Source: Brevibacterium marinum (GTDB lineage Bacteria > Actinomycetota > Actinomycetes > Actinomycetales > Brevibacteriaceae). From it: 64,000 nt of DNA. The notes beneath the pieces were generated by a model that searched no databases, had not been told where the DNA came from, and worked only from the letters and a program-made list of their open reading frames with translations. The stretch spans positions 3,844,001 to 3,908,000 of the forward strand of contig NZ_JAATJN010000001.1 in the NCBI RefSeq assembly GCF_011927955.1. The letters run 5' to 3'. Position numbers and translations under genes: made by a program. Positions 1 to 7,652 of the stretch are shown one piece after another; position 1 is the first letter of the stretch; every line of letters starts with the position of its first letter.

Positions 1-2
1 CC

Positions 3-812
3 TCTTCTCCGGCAACGGCCTTCCAAGGGCACCAGCCCAGAGAACGCAGTCGAGCCCGCGGGTTCAGCGCCGAGGCCGCCCTCATCGGGCGGAGCCTGCG
101 CCATGCGATCCGCGACGTCGAGTCGATGCTCATGGCCATCGCATTGCCGGTCCTCCTCATGCTCATGTTCACGTTCGTCTTCGGCGGTGCCCTCGACCCA
201 GACGGAGGCTACGTCGACTATGTGGTCCCGGGAATAATTCTGACCTGCGCCGGTTTCGGCGCGGCCTCAACCGCGCTGTCCGTGGCGAACGACATGACCT
301 CGGGATTCGTCGATCGGCTGCGCGCCATGCCGATGAGAGCATCGGCAGTAATCACGGGCCACGTGGTGGCGAGTCTGGTGAAGAACCTGTTCGCCACGGG
401 CGTCGTCATCGCCGTCGCCGTTCTCATCGGCTTTCGTCCGACGGCCGATCTTGGCCAGTGGCTGCTGGCCATCGCCCTCATTGCTCTCTACATTCTGGTG
501 ATCACCTATCTCTTTGCCGCGATCGGCCTGGCATCGAAGTCTGCCGAGTCGGCCAACGGGTACGGCTTCATCCTGCTGTTCCTGCCATATGTGTCCAGCG
601 CCTTCGTGCCGGTCGAGACCATGCCCGGATGGCTGACGGTCTTTGCCGACCACCAACCGATCACACCGATCATCGACGCATTGCGCAGCCTGCTCATCGG
701 CACCGGGATGGGCACTTCCGGATTGCTCGCGGTCGGCTGGTGCACAGTGATTCTCGTGATCGCGATCGGCTGGGCTGCACGGATGTTCACTGCACGGGTC
801 GGACGTCGGTGA
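3..812 (+). CDS. ABC-2 type transporter permease, 5' end outside the window
   Basis: Membrane subunit of a drug/antibiotic-type ABC exporter (DrrB-like ABC-2 family). The reading frame is open from base 3, and the stretch before the first in-window ATG (126) already looks like the family N-terminus (RSLRHAIRDVES followed by the first membrane segment), so the true start lies upstream of base 1 and this entry is partial. Five to six hydrophobic segments are visible; the central region (SGFVDRLRAMPM) resembles the conserved cytoplasmic helix of ABC-2 permeases, and the PYVSSAFVPVETMPGWL stretch near the C-terminus is typical. A partner ATPase would be expected just upstream. The substrate cannot be told from sequence. 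It converges with the DUF222 gene. Confidence 0.85.
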   Translation, partial: SSPATAFQGHQPRERSRARGFSAEAALIGRSLRHAIRDVESMLMAIALPVLLMLMFTFVFGGALDPDGGYVDYVVPGIILTCAGFGAASTALSVANDMTSGFVDRLRAMPMRASAVITGHVVASLVKNLFATGVVIAVAVLIGFRPTADLGQWLLAIALIALYILVITYLFAAIGLASKSAESANGYGFILLFLPYVSSAFVPVETMPGWLTVFADHQPITPIIDALRSLLIGTGMGTSGLLAVGWCTVILVIAIGWAARMFTARVGRR

Positions 813-831
813 CCGAGCCGCCACCAGCGCG

Positions 832-912
832 TTCACTCGGCCGGCGTCCTGGACAGGGTTCCCTTCGCCGGCGTCCTGGACAGGGTTCACTCGGTCGGCG
901 TCGTGGACAGGA
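832..912. repeat. Three tandem 27-bp units between convergent genes
   Basis: Units at 832-858, 859-885 and 886-912 share the core CGGCGTCCTGGACAGG; the third has one change in the core. The last unit overlaps the final codons and stop of the minus-strand DUF222/HNH gene. Because 27 is a multiple of three, the same stop-codon position recurs in unit 1 and is changed in unit 2. No convincing hairpin is formed. Confidence 0.85.
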
Positions 913-2368
913 AGGCACGCAACTGCGTTCCGAACAGATATTCGGCAATACTCGTGCCGCCTGCGGAATGCGACTGGTCCGACTTGTGGGATCCCCGTCG
1001 TCGCTTCACCGTGTTCGCATCGCCTAGGTTGCTGTCGCCGCCACCGGCTTCGTGGGTGCCTGCGGCTACGCAGTTGTCTGCAGCATCGGCCTTGCGCGCT
1101 CGGGAGTCGATGGGCCTGGTCCGTGTTTCGTATCGGTGGCCGGTCGGGGTCCTCACGGTCAGCTTCTCCGGAGTCGCTTCGTGTCTCCAACCCGCGATCT
1201 CCTTGACGAAGTTGCACGAGGCGCACAGACCTGAAGCATTGCCCCATTCCGTCTGACCACCGGCGGCGACGGCTGTGGCATGATCAGCGTGTTTGATCTG
1301 CGCGTCACACCACGGCGAGCGGCAGACACCATCACGGATGACGATCATACGGCGCAGCAGTCCGGAGAATTCCCTGCGCTTCGAGTCCATTCGAACCAGC
1401 TGTCCGTCCTCGGGACGAGTAAATAGCCGGCGCAGGAACACCGGGGCCTCATTCTCGGACACGAACTCGCGGGCGGCACCGGCCGGCAGCGGGCCGAATC
1501 CAGGAAGCCACGCGGGAGCTTCTCCCTGCCCCACCAGGCTGTCATCGTTCATCACGAGGTGGATCTCAGTCGGCACGGCCTCGGCGGTCTCCTGCCCTGT
1601 GGTCCGTTCGACGAGCAGGTCCGCCATGACCTGGGACTGTGTGCGCTGCCCCGACTGCCCGGTCCCGACGAGGGCGGCCGCGGACTTCTTGAGGTTCGCG
1701 TAGACGGCTACGGCTCGGGGCATGGGCAGCAGTGCTGTCAGGTAAGCCATGTTGTCGGGGGCGGGGCGGACGGAAACCGCCCGTTCCTCGGTCCGCCTCT
1801 CGAGGTGTTCGACAGCGGACTTCTGGTCGGCTTGCTGGGCCAGGGCGCGGACCTCGTTGCCCAGGCGCCCGACTCCCACTTCGGCGAGGCGATCGGCCAT
1901 TCGTTCATCGACCTGGCGGCGTTTGTCCCTGGGCAGCCAGTCGGTCTCCTTAGCGACGGCCCGGGCTTTCTCCTCTGAGATGTCACCGGCCTTCAGCGCC
2001 GAATAGGTATGGGGCAGGTCGATGAGCAGAGAACGAGAGAACTTGAGCAGTGTGCTGCCCCGGGCCCGGGAGACTTTGCGGGCAAGAGCGATCTCCGAGC
2101 CGATGCCCTTCCCCTGGTTCTTGCTCGACACCCCTTCCTCCGCCTCGCGATTGCGCCGACGCATGTCGAAGGTGAGTGTTTCCCGGGCCTGGGCAGCAGC
2201 TGCGGCAGATGTCAGCTCTTCGAGCGCGGTGATCCGATCGATGGCCTCGGCTTCCGTGCGCGCGGGAGGCAGATTCGACAGAGCGTCTTGCCACCGAGAG
2301 ATCTCGGCGGACGCATCGGGAATCGTCTCTGCTTCCATACCAATAAGGCTAGTACTCGCCACTGACAC
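887..2368 (-). CDS. DUF222 / HNH endonuclease-domain protein (13E12-repeat type)
   Basis: A 493-residue member of the actinobacterial DUF222 plus HNH family, usually present in many copies per genome. Residues about 30-300 are the helical DUF222 region. Residues about 345-385 hold the HNH nuclease fold: a CRSPWC knuckle, the KHADHATAVAAGG core and a closing CASCN zinc knuckle. The C-terminal 100 residues are polar and low in complexity. The in vivo role of the family is not established; nuclease activity is a prediction. The longest frame starts at a GTG (2368); an ATG at 2338 (MEAETI) is an equally good start. The 3' end lies in a 27-bp tandem repeat. Confidence 0.88.
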   Translation of the reverse strand: MSVASTSLIGMEAETIPDASAEISRWQDALSNLPPARTEAEAIDRITALEELTSAAAAAQARETLTFDMRRRNREAEEGVSSKNQGKGIGSEIALARKVSRARGSTLLKFSRSLLIDLPHTYSALKAGDISEEKARAVAKETDWLPRDKRRQVDERMADRLAEVGVGRLGNEVRALAQQADQKSAVEHLERRTEERAVSVRPAPDNMAYLTALLPMPRAVAVYANLKKSAAALVGTGQSGQRTQSQVMADLLVERTTGQETAEAVPTEIHLVMNDDSLVGQGEAPAWLPGFGPLPAGAAREFVSENEAPVFLRRLFTRPEDGQLVRMDSKRREFSGLLRRMIVIRDGVCRSPWCDAQIKHADHATAVAAGGQTEWGNASGLCASCNFVKEIAGWRHEATPEKLTVRTPTGHRYETRTRPIDSRARKADAADNCVAAGTHEAGGGDSNLGDANTVKRRRGSHKSDQSHSAGGTSIAEYLFGTQLRAFLSTTPTE

Positions 2369-2432
2369 GACGATTCTCTCGGTTGTCCGTCCTGGTCAGA
2401 TGCCTCAGACATCGAACTTGCGACCTGTCGGC

Positions 2433-3170
2433 TCAGAAATCGATATCGATCGGAACCTCCCGGTCCCAGCGCTCGGACCAGCCGAGGTGGTCGAGAGCGA
2501 AGTCGAGGATGCCGGCGGTGAACCCCCACACTTTGAGCACTCCGACGTCGAAGGCCGGAGTGGTGATCTCGAGATCCGGCCGAGAGAAGGTGCCGCGGTT
2601 GGCCGGAGCCACAAGGTCGGCGGCAGAGATCCGGTAGACGGAATACGATTCCGACTGATCCATCACCCGCACCGCGCCGGGCTGGGCCCAGTAGCCGATG
2701 ACAGGGGTCACCTGGAATCTGCTGACGGGAATGTAGAGCGGGTCCATCTGGCCGAGGACATCGACCGTCGACGGCACGATCCCGGCCTCTTCCTGAGCCT
2801 CACGCAGGGCTGCGGCGACCAGGGAATCGTCTTCGGGGTCTCGCCCACCGCCGGGGAACGCCACCTGACCGGGATGATTGCGCAGAGTGTCCGCTCGCTG
2901 CAGCAGCACGATGTCGACGTCATCGACGCCGAAGTCCGCCAGGCGCGATGCCTGAGCCCGACCCGCATCGGTGCGCGGCCGTCCTCCCCTGCCGAAGAGC
3001 ATGAGCACGGCGGCATCACGCACCGTCGCATCATCCGGAGCCTTGGCGCGACGCAGCCACAGGGGAGATCCGTTCGAGGCCGCGAGGTTCTCGAGCTGCG
3101 TCCGCAGCGTCTGGTCGTGGGCAATGGATCCGGTCCCCATAGGTCGGTGCTCACACGCTTCGGCGCTCAT
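2433..3170 (-). CDS. Nudix hydrolase, CoA pyrophosphatase type
   Basis: A 245-residue Nudix enzyme predicted to cleave coenzyme A or related nucleoside diphosphates. The Nudix box is intact around residues 140-165: FPGGGRDPEDDSL followed by REAQEEAG, giving the G-x5-E-x7-RE-x2-EE-x-G metal-binding signature. The preceding LRNHPGQVAFPGG is typical of the CoA-specific subgroup. The start overlaps the nth stop by four bases (ATGA), so both are read from one message. The nth / CoA-Nudix pairing beside a Crp-type regulator is a conserved actinobacterial arrangement (compare the Rv3672c-Rv3676 region of Mycobacterium tuberculosis). Confidence 0.88.
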   Translation of the reverse strand: MSAEACEHRPMGTGSIAHDQTLRTQLENLAASNGSPLWLRRAKAPDDATVRDAAVLMLFGRGGRPRTDAGRAQASRLADFGVDDVDIVLLQRADTLRNHPGQVAFPGGGRDPEDDSLVAAALREAQEEAGIVPSTVDVLGQMDPLYIPVSRFQVTPVIGYWAQPGAVRVMDQSESYSVYRISAADLVAPANRGTFSRPDLEITTPAFDVGVLKVWGFTAGILDFALDHLGWSERWDREVPIDIDF

Positions 3171-3907
3171 GCCTGCGGTGCCATTTCGAATCGGAGCAGC
3201 GCCCGCGCCTTGTCGGGATCGAGCTCACCGGTTCCGAACGAGGGGCACAGCGTCATCAGCGGGCACACTCCACAGGCAGGTCTGCGGGAGTGGCATATGC
3301 GTCGTCCGTGGAAGATCACGCGGTGGGAGAGCAGAGTGAGTTCCTTCTTCGGGAACAGTGCTGCGATGTCGTGCTCGGCCTTGACCGCGTCGTCCTCATC
3401 GGTCCAGCCGAGCCTGCGCGCCAGTCGGCCCATGTGCGTGTCGACGGTCAGTCCCGGCGTGTCGAAGGCATTGCCGAGGACCACGTTGGCCGTCTTCCGC
3501 CCGACCCCGGCGAGCTTGACGAGCTTGTCCAGGGAGTTCGGGACCTCACCGTCGTAGAGCTCGACGAGTTCGTCGGCGAGCTTGACGATGTTCCGGGCCT
3601 TGGCCCGGTAGAAGCCCGTCGAGTGGATGAGCTCCTCGACTTCGATGAGGTTGGCCACCGCGAGAGAGTGTGCATCGGGAAAGACGGAAAACAGTCCCGG
3701 AGTCACCGCGTTGACCCTGATGTCGGTGGTCTGGGCGGACAGAACCGTCGCAATGAGCAGTTGGAACGGGGTCTCGAAGTCCAGTTCGCACTTCGCGTTC
3801 GGGTACACCTCGGCCAGGATGCGATTGATCTTCCGCGCTCGCCTGGTCCGACCCAATGGGGTCTCCTTGGCGAACTTCCGCGCGCTCTTCTCTGCCACTG
3901 TCAACAC
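3167..3907 (-). CDS. nth: Endonuclease III (DNA glycosylase/AP lyase)
   Basis: Base-excision repair enzyme that removes oxidised pyrimidines and nicks abasic sites. The HhH-GPD core is complete: the hairpin LAGVGRKTANVVLG with the catalytic lysine, then VDTHMGRLARRLG with the catalytic aspartate. The C-terminus has the iron-sulphur ligands in the C-x6-C-x2-C-x5-C pattern (CHSRRPACGVCPLMTLC). Length (246 residues) is normal for the family. The first gene of a two-gene unit with the CoA-Nudix gene, it is divergent from the Crp/GlxR-type regulator across about 250 bases that hold only promoter-like sequence. Confidence 0.96.
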   Translation of the reverse strand: MLTVAEKSARKFAKETPLGRTRRARKINRILAEVYPNAKCELDFETPFQLLIATVLSAQTTDIRVNAVTPGLFSVFPDAHSLAVANLIEVEELIHSTGFYRAKARNIVKLADELVELYDGEVPNSLDKLVKLAGVGRKTANVVLGNAFDTPGLTVDTHMGRLARRLGWTDEDDAVKAEHDIAALFPKKELTLLSHRVIFHGRRICHSRRPACGVCPLMTLCPSFGTGELDPDKARALLRFEMAPQA

Positions 3908-4154
3908 GACTCACCATCCTAATCCGTGCCCGGATATTCCGCAGTTGCGTCCCTCACATCGCCGAGGCGGCCCTGCACTTGGACGCGCGAAAGTGACCGA
4001 GCGTACGCAACCGTGGCCCACCTCGGCGGGGGTGGAGGAAACGGAAGCAAAACTCCCCGTTTCGCACTAATGCGGCAAACTTCCGCGCCTTTGCTGGTAT
4101 CGGCACCGTTGACCAGGTAGATTTATCTGTGATTACCACGACAAGGAGGACACA

Positions 4155-4832
4155 GTGGACATTGAAGTTGTGCGGGGCGCCACGCTCTTCGCCGGGTTGG
4201 ACGATGAAGCGACAAGCGCATTGATGAAGTTCATGAACCCGCGGAGTCTCCGTCGAGGAACCGTGCTTTTCCACGAAGGCGATGCCGGCGATGAGCTCTA
4301 CATCGTCTCCAGCGGCAAGCTCAAGATCGGCCGCGAGTCCTCCGACGGCCGTGAGAACCTGCTCTCGGTCATCGGACCGGGCGAGATCATCGGAGAACTC
4401 AGCCTCTTCGACCCGGGCCCACGCTCCACCTCCGTCACCGCTGTGTCTCAGTCCGAGCTGCTCAGCCTCAAGCACGACGACCTCACCACGTGGCTCGATG
4501 AGCGACCGCGCGCCGCGATGAACCTGCTCAAGGCCCTGGCCCAGCGTCTGCGGCGAACCAACGAGACCGTCGGCGACCTCGTCTTCTCCGATGTGCCCGG
4601 ACGTGTCGCCAAGGCTCTGCTGGACCTCGCCTCTCGCTTCTCGAAGCCGGCACCGGACGGCGTCCTCGTCGCTCACGACCTGACGCAGGAAGAGCTCGCG
4701 CAGCTCGTCGGTGCTTCCCGTGAGACCGTGAACAAGGCTTTGGCCGACTTCGCCGCCCGCGGCTTCATCCGCCTCGAGGCCCGTTCGGTCGTCATCCTCG
4801 ACATGGAGCGCATGCGCAACCGCGCTCGCTGA
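4155..4832 (+). CDS. glxR: Crp/Fnr-family cAMP-responsive regulator (GlxR type)
   Basis: A 225-residue global regulator. Residues about 10-125 form the cyclic-nucleotide-binding barrel, with the phosphate-binding cassette GEIIGELSLFDPGPRSTSVTA carrying the Glu and Arg used for cAMP contact. A long dimer helix follows, then a winged helix-turn-helix (LTQEELAQLVGASRETVNKAL) near residues 170-205. It resembles Corynebacterium GlxR and Mycobacterium Crp (Rv3676) and sits in the same gene neighbourhood (nth, MBL hydrolase, RidA). A strong AAGGAGGA ribosome site precedes the ATG, and a strong hairpin lies just downstream. A site of matching shape occurs upstream of the resorcinol cluster in this window. 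Confidence 0.93.
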   Translation: MDIEVVRGATLFAGLDDEATSALMKFMNPRSLRRGTVLFHEGDAGDELYIVSSGKLKIGRESSDGRENLLSVIGPGEIIGELSLFDPGPRSTSVTAVSQSELLSLKHDDLTTWLDERPRAAMNLLKALAQRLRRTNETVGDLVFSDVPGRVAKALLDLASRFSKPAPDGVLVAHDLTQEELAQLVGASRETVNKALADFAARGFIRLEARSVVILDMERMRNRAR

Positions 4833-4872
4833 CCAGTTCTCGGCGGTTGCCGAAACCACTGACCTCGGATAT

Positions 4873-4899
4873 CGCCCAGGCACGCATCGTGCCTGGGCG
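4873..4899 (+). terminator. Hairpin terminator after glxR
   Basis: A perfect 12-bp GC-rich stem (4873-4884 with 4888-4899) around a three-base loop, about 40 bases after the glxR stop. It is followed by TTCGT rather than a run of T, as is common in high-GC organisms. The MBL gene converges on it from the other side. Confidence 0.8.
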
Positions 4900-4955
4900 T
4901 TCGTGTGCCGTCCCGACGGCCCTCAGTCACTGGCCCTCAGCCGCTCCAGGTCGCC

Positions 4956-5723
4956 TCACCCCTGGTCGTCGGCTGCGAGGGCTCCCAGGTAGTTCAGCTG
5001 CGCGCGCACGATCTGCTCGGCGGCACCGCGGACGCTCGGGTCGACGTCGTGGTACACGATGTCACAGACTTCGGTGGCACTCACAGCCCCCTGCGCCAGG
5101 GCCGCTCTGACCTGCTCGATGCGTTCGAGTCTGTGGCTGCGGTAGTACTCGAGCACCTCGCGGGGAGACTCGATGCTCGGACCGTGTGCCGGCTCGATCG
5201 CCGAATAGGCGCCCTCATCCAACAGCCGCAGCAGACGATCGATCGAGGCGAGGTAGTCACGCAGCGATCCTTCGGGATGGGTCACGATGGTCGTCCCCTC
5301 CCCGAGGACCGTGTCGCCGCTGTAGAGCACGTGGTCGTGGATGAGGCTGATGCTGTCCATGGTGTGCCCCGGAGTCGCGACGACCTCCATGACATCGGCC
5401 GTGCCGGTGCCGAAGGGGATGCTGTCACCATCGCGCACAGGAGAACTCAGGCGGGAGAACTTCTCGAGGACCGCGTATACGGGCACTTCGGGCGCCCATT
5501 GCTCCACGCTGCCCAGCATCTCCGAGTGATCGGCATGCTGATGGGTGAGGATGATGGCCGCCAGGCTCCGGTCGCCGACCGCAGCCAGGAAGTTCTCTCG
5601 GTGCTCGGCCATCTCGGGGCCCGGGTCGATGAGGACCGCCGAGGTGTCGTCCGCCGAGGCGATGACGTAGGTATTGGTCCCCGTCAATGTCATCGGCGAT
5701 GGATTGTTCGCGCGGATCCTCAT
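4956..5723 (-). CDS. MBL-fold metallo-hydrolase
   Basis: A 255-residue metallo-beta-lactamase-fold hydrolase. The first metal motif is complete (THQHADH, about residue 60), a GHTMDS stretch supplies the next His ligand, and YSGDTVLG supplies the bridging Asp. Substrate is unknown; in mycobacteria the equivalent gene (Rv3677c) sits beside crp in the same way, and related proteins are hydroxyacylglutathione-hydrolase or beta-lactamase-like. The start overlaps the stop of the upstream Nudix-fold gene by four bases, so translation is probably coupled. Confidence 0.88.
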   Translation of the reverse strand: MRIRANNPSPMTLTGTNTYVIASADDTSAVLIDPGPEMAEHRENFLAAVGDRSLAAIILTHQHADHSEMLGSVEQWAPEVPVYAVLEKFSRLSSPVRDGDSIPFGTGTADVMEVVATPGHTMDSISLIHDHVLYSGDTVLGEGTTIVTHPEGSLRDYLASIDRLLRLLDEGAYSAIEPAHGPSIESPREVLEYYRSHRLERIEQVRAALAQGAVSATEVCDIVYHDVDPSVRGAAEQIVRAQLNYLGALAADDQG

Positions 5724-6697
5724 GGTTCGTCCCTCTCCTCTTCGCCTGCTTCGGCGTCATGGTCGTCGTCGCTCAGGGTCAGGAACCCCGGGCTCTGGTC
5801 GTTCTCGTCGTCGCCGACGGCCACCGCGTGGTCCCGCAGGGTGCCTTTGCGGTGGAGATCGCGTCCCGGGTGGATCACGATCTGCCACTGTCCGTCGTGG
5901 TCCGTGATCTCGGGCCGCAGCGGATGCAGGTCGCGGATCTGGGCCATGGCCGCTCCGACGCTGGGCACGTCGAGCAGGCTCTCGGCGATGAGTCGTGTGC
6001 TCACACTGATTCTGTCGGGGTCCCCGCCGGCGTCGGCGAGGATCTCCGCGGGTCGCTTCCAGTCCCCGGAGGTCTCGTTGGGCGATATAAAATCGACGTC
6101 CTGGCCGAAGGGAACCGTGGCCACGAAGTAGGTCGTGTCGAAGCGGTGGAGCTGGGTGGCCGTGTTGATCCAGCGCAGCCACGGTTTGCACAGGTCCGGG
6201 CGCAGTCTGAGATCACGTTCGCGCAGGATCTGCGACCAGGAGATCTCGCTGGAGAACAGCCGTGACCGTGTGCCGCGCCAGTCCCTCTGCGGTGCAGCCA
6301 CAATGTCCCGGTCGACGTCCTCCGCCAGCAGGACGCCTGTGGCAGCGAACGAGATGCGTGCCGCGGCCGAGAAGTGGTGCAGCGCCCGTGACTTGTTATC
6401 AATGCTCAGGGTCCGCGCGCAACGGCCCGAGTTCCACCCGGCCAGCGGCAGGTTCCGCAGGTCACCCGGACGCAGATTGCTGACCGGGAAGGCCAGACGG
6501 TTGCGGTCCTCGACTCCCCTGGCATCAAGCTGCCGGGTGATGAAGGTCTCCAAGCCCTGCAGCGAGTCCCTGATCAGCACGATCGCCGAGGCGGGGCGTG
6601 GGGCTTCGGGCACCGGAAACCGCCCGTCGGACTGCCATTGGTCCAGGAGCCAACGCAGCTCCGACGAGACGGGCAGAGTGCGTCCGCTATGCGGCAA
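5720..6697 (-). CDS. Nudix-fold protein with a degenerate catalytic box (probable pseudoenzyme)
   Basis: A 325-residue protein between the RidA and MBL genes, where relatives carry a NUDT19-like Nudix hydrolase. The start PASAIVLIRDSLQGLETFI fits the first Nudix strands, but the catalytic segment near residues 69-125 reads FPVSNLRPGDL and later ARISFAATGVLLAE, where active relatives have FPGG and an RExxEExG helix. All three catalytic glutamates of that helix are absent (I115, A118, A119 by my count), so pyrophosphohydrolase activity is unlikely. The acidic C-terminal tail is low in complexity. It overlaps RidA by 11 bases and the MBL gene by four. Confidence 0.72.
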   Translation of the reverse strand: MPHSGRTLPVSSELRWLLDQWQSDGRFPVPEAPRPASAIVLIRDSLQGLETFITRQLDARGVEDRNRLAFPVSNLRPGDLRNLPLAGWNSGRCARTLSIDNKSRALHHFSAAARISFAATGVLLAEDVDRDIVAAPQRDWRGTRSRLFSSEISWSQILRERDLRLRPDLCKPWLRWINTATQLHRFDTTYFVATVPFGQDVDFISPNETSGDWKRPAEILADAGGDPDRISVSTRLIAESLLDVPSVGAAMAQIRDLHPLRPEITDHDGQWQIVIHPGRDLHRKGTLRDHAVAVGDDENDQSPGFLTLSDDDHDAEAGEEERDEP

Positions 6698-7160
6698 CTT
6701 CTGAGACCTCGACGATGACTTCGACCTCGACGGGGGTGCCGAGGGGAAGGGTGTTCACACCCACGGCGCTGCGTGTGTGCTGACCGCGATCACCGAAGAT
6801 CTCGCCGTAGAGCTCCGAGACGCCGTTGATGACGGCAGGCTGCTGCGTGAAGTCATCGGCCGAGTTCACGAAGCCGGTGACTTTGACGACACGCACGATC
6901 GTGTCGAGGTCGTCGATGACGCCGGCAATCGCGGCCAGAGCGTTGAGCCCGGCCGTCCGTGCCAGGTCGTAGCCGGTCTCGAGGTCGACGTCGGTGCCGA
7001 TGTGGCCGGTCGCCGGCAGTTTGCCGTCGACGACGGGCAGCTGGCCCGAGGTGCAGACATAGTTGCCGGTCCGCAGCGCCGGAACGTAGACGCCGGCGGG
7101 AGTGGCGACGGCGGGCAGGCTGAGACCGAGTTCAGCAATGCGGTCAAGAGTCTTCGACAT
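6687..7160 (-). CDS. RidA family protein (enamine/imine deaminase)
   Basis: A 157-residue YjgF/YER057c/UK114-fold protein. Members hydrolyse reactive enamines and imines made by PLP enzymes; this longer actinobacterial type (compare Rv3678c) is less well characterised. It has the family's GNYVCTSGQLPVVDGKLPA strand-turn region and the NTLPLGTPVEVEVIVEV C-terminal strand with a Leu-Pro substrate-pocket segment. The canonical Arg of active RidA near the C-terminus (R in the RxxV motif) is not obvious, so catalysis is uncertain. It follows the DUF4177 gene and overlaps the Nudix-fold gene. Confidence 0.85.
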   Translation of the reverse strand: MSKTLDRIAELGLSLPAVATPAGVYVPALRTGNYVCTSGQLPVVDGKLPATGHIGTDVDLETGYDLARTAGLNALAAIAGVIDDLDTIVRVVKVTGFVNSADDFTQQPAVINGVSELYGEIFGDRGQHTRSAVGVNTLPLGTPVEVEVIVEVSEVAA

Positions 7161-7204
7161 GGTTGGTCCTTCGACGGATGTGTTTCAGATCAGGTCTGTG
7201 CTTC

Positions 7205-7234
7205 GGGCTGCGCTGTTCAGGGCTGCGCTGTCCA
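7205..7234. repeat. Two adjacent 15-bp direct repeats
   Basis: GGGCTGCGCTGTTCA (7205-7219) is followed directly by GGGCTGCGCTGTCCA (7220-7234), in the short gap between the stop of the DUF4177 gene and the start of the RidA gene. Confidence 0.75.
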
Positions 7235-7247
7235 GGTGTGTGGTGGT

Positions 7248-7403
7248 TCAGTCCTTGGGTCGCTTGAGGTAGGCCACGAGTCCGTTGTTGTCGGGGCCGG
7301 GAACAACCTGGACGAGTTCGTAGCCGTCTTCGCCCCACTGGTCGAGGATCTGTTTCGTCGCATGGACGATGAGCGGCACGGTGACGTATTCCCACTTGGT
7401 CAT
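7248..7403 (-). CDS. DUF4177 small protein
   Basis: A 51-residue protein starting MTKWEYVTVPL and containing the DUF4177 hallmark WGEDGYELVQVVPG. The frame runs further upstream, but the ATG at 7403 is chosen because it is preceded by AAGGAGA at good spacing and matches the usual length of the family (compare Rv3678A in M. tuberculosis, also next to the RidA gene). Function is unknown. It is the first gene of the run DUF4177 - RidA - Nudix-fold - MBL. Confidence 0.9.
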   Translation of the reverse strand: MTKWEYVTVPLIVHATKQILDQWGEDGYELVQVVPGPDNNGLVAYLKRPKD

Positions 7404-7589
7404 GATTCTCCTTGAGTCTCTGTGTGCCCGAGTCCCGCCCCGTGGTGGGCTCGAGCTTCTGCCTGGGCCGAAGGCCGATCGATGTGCAGCACAGCGACCG
7501 GCGATCATTGCCGTTTCCAACACTAGCCGAGAACCCGGCAGCAGATCACCGACCCGGTCCCCCTGTGTGGATCGCGCACAGATGACAGC

Positions 7590-7622
7590 GGGGCGAGACG
7601 ATGATCGGCATCGTCTCGCCCC
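7590..7622 (-). terminator. Strong hairpin terminator after the PBP gene
   Basis: A perfect 14-bp stem (7590-7603 with 7609-7622) with a five-base loop, about 30 bases beyond the PBP stop. It separates the PBP gene from the DUF4177 gene read in the same direction. Confidence 0.85.
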
Positions 7623-7652
7623 ACAACTCCCTGGGGTTGAAGTCCTCAGGCT

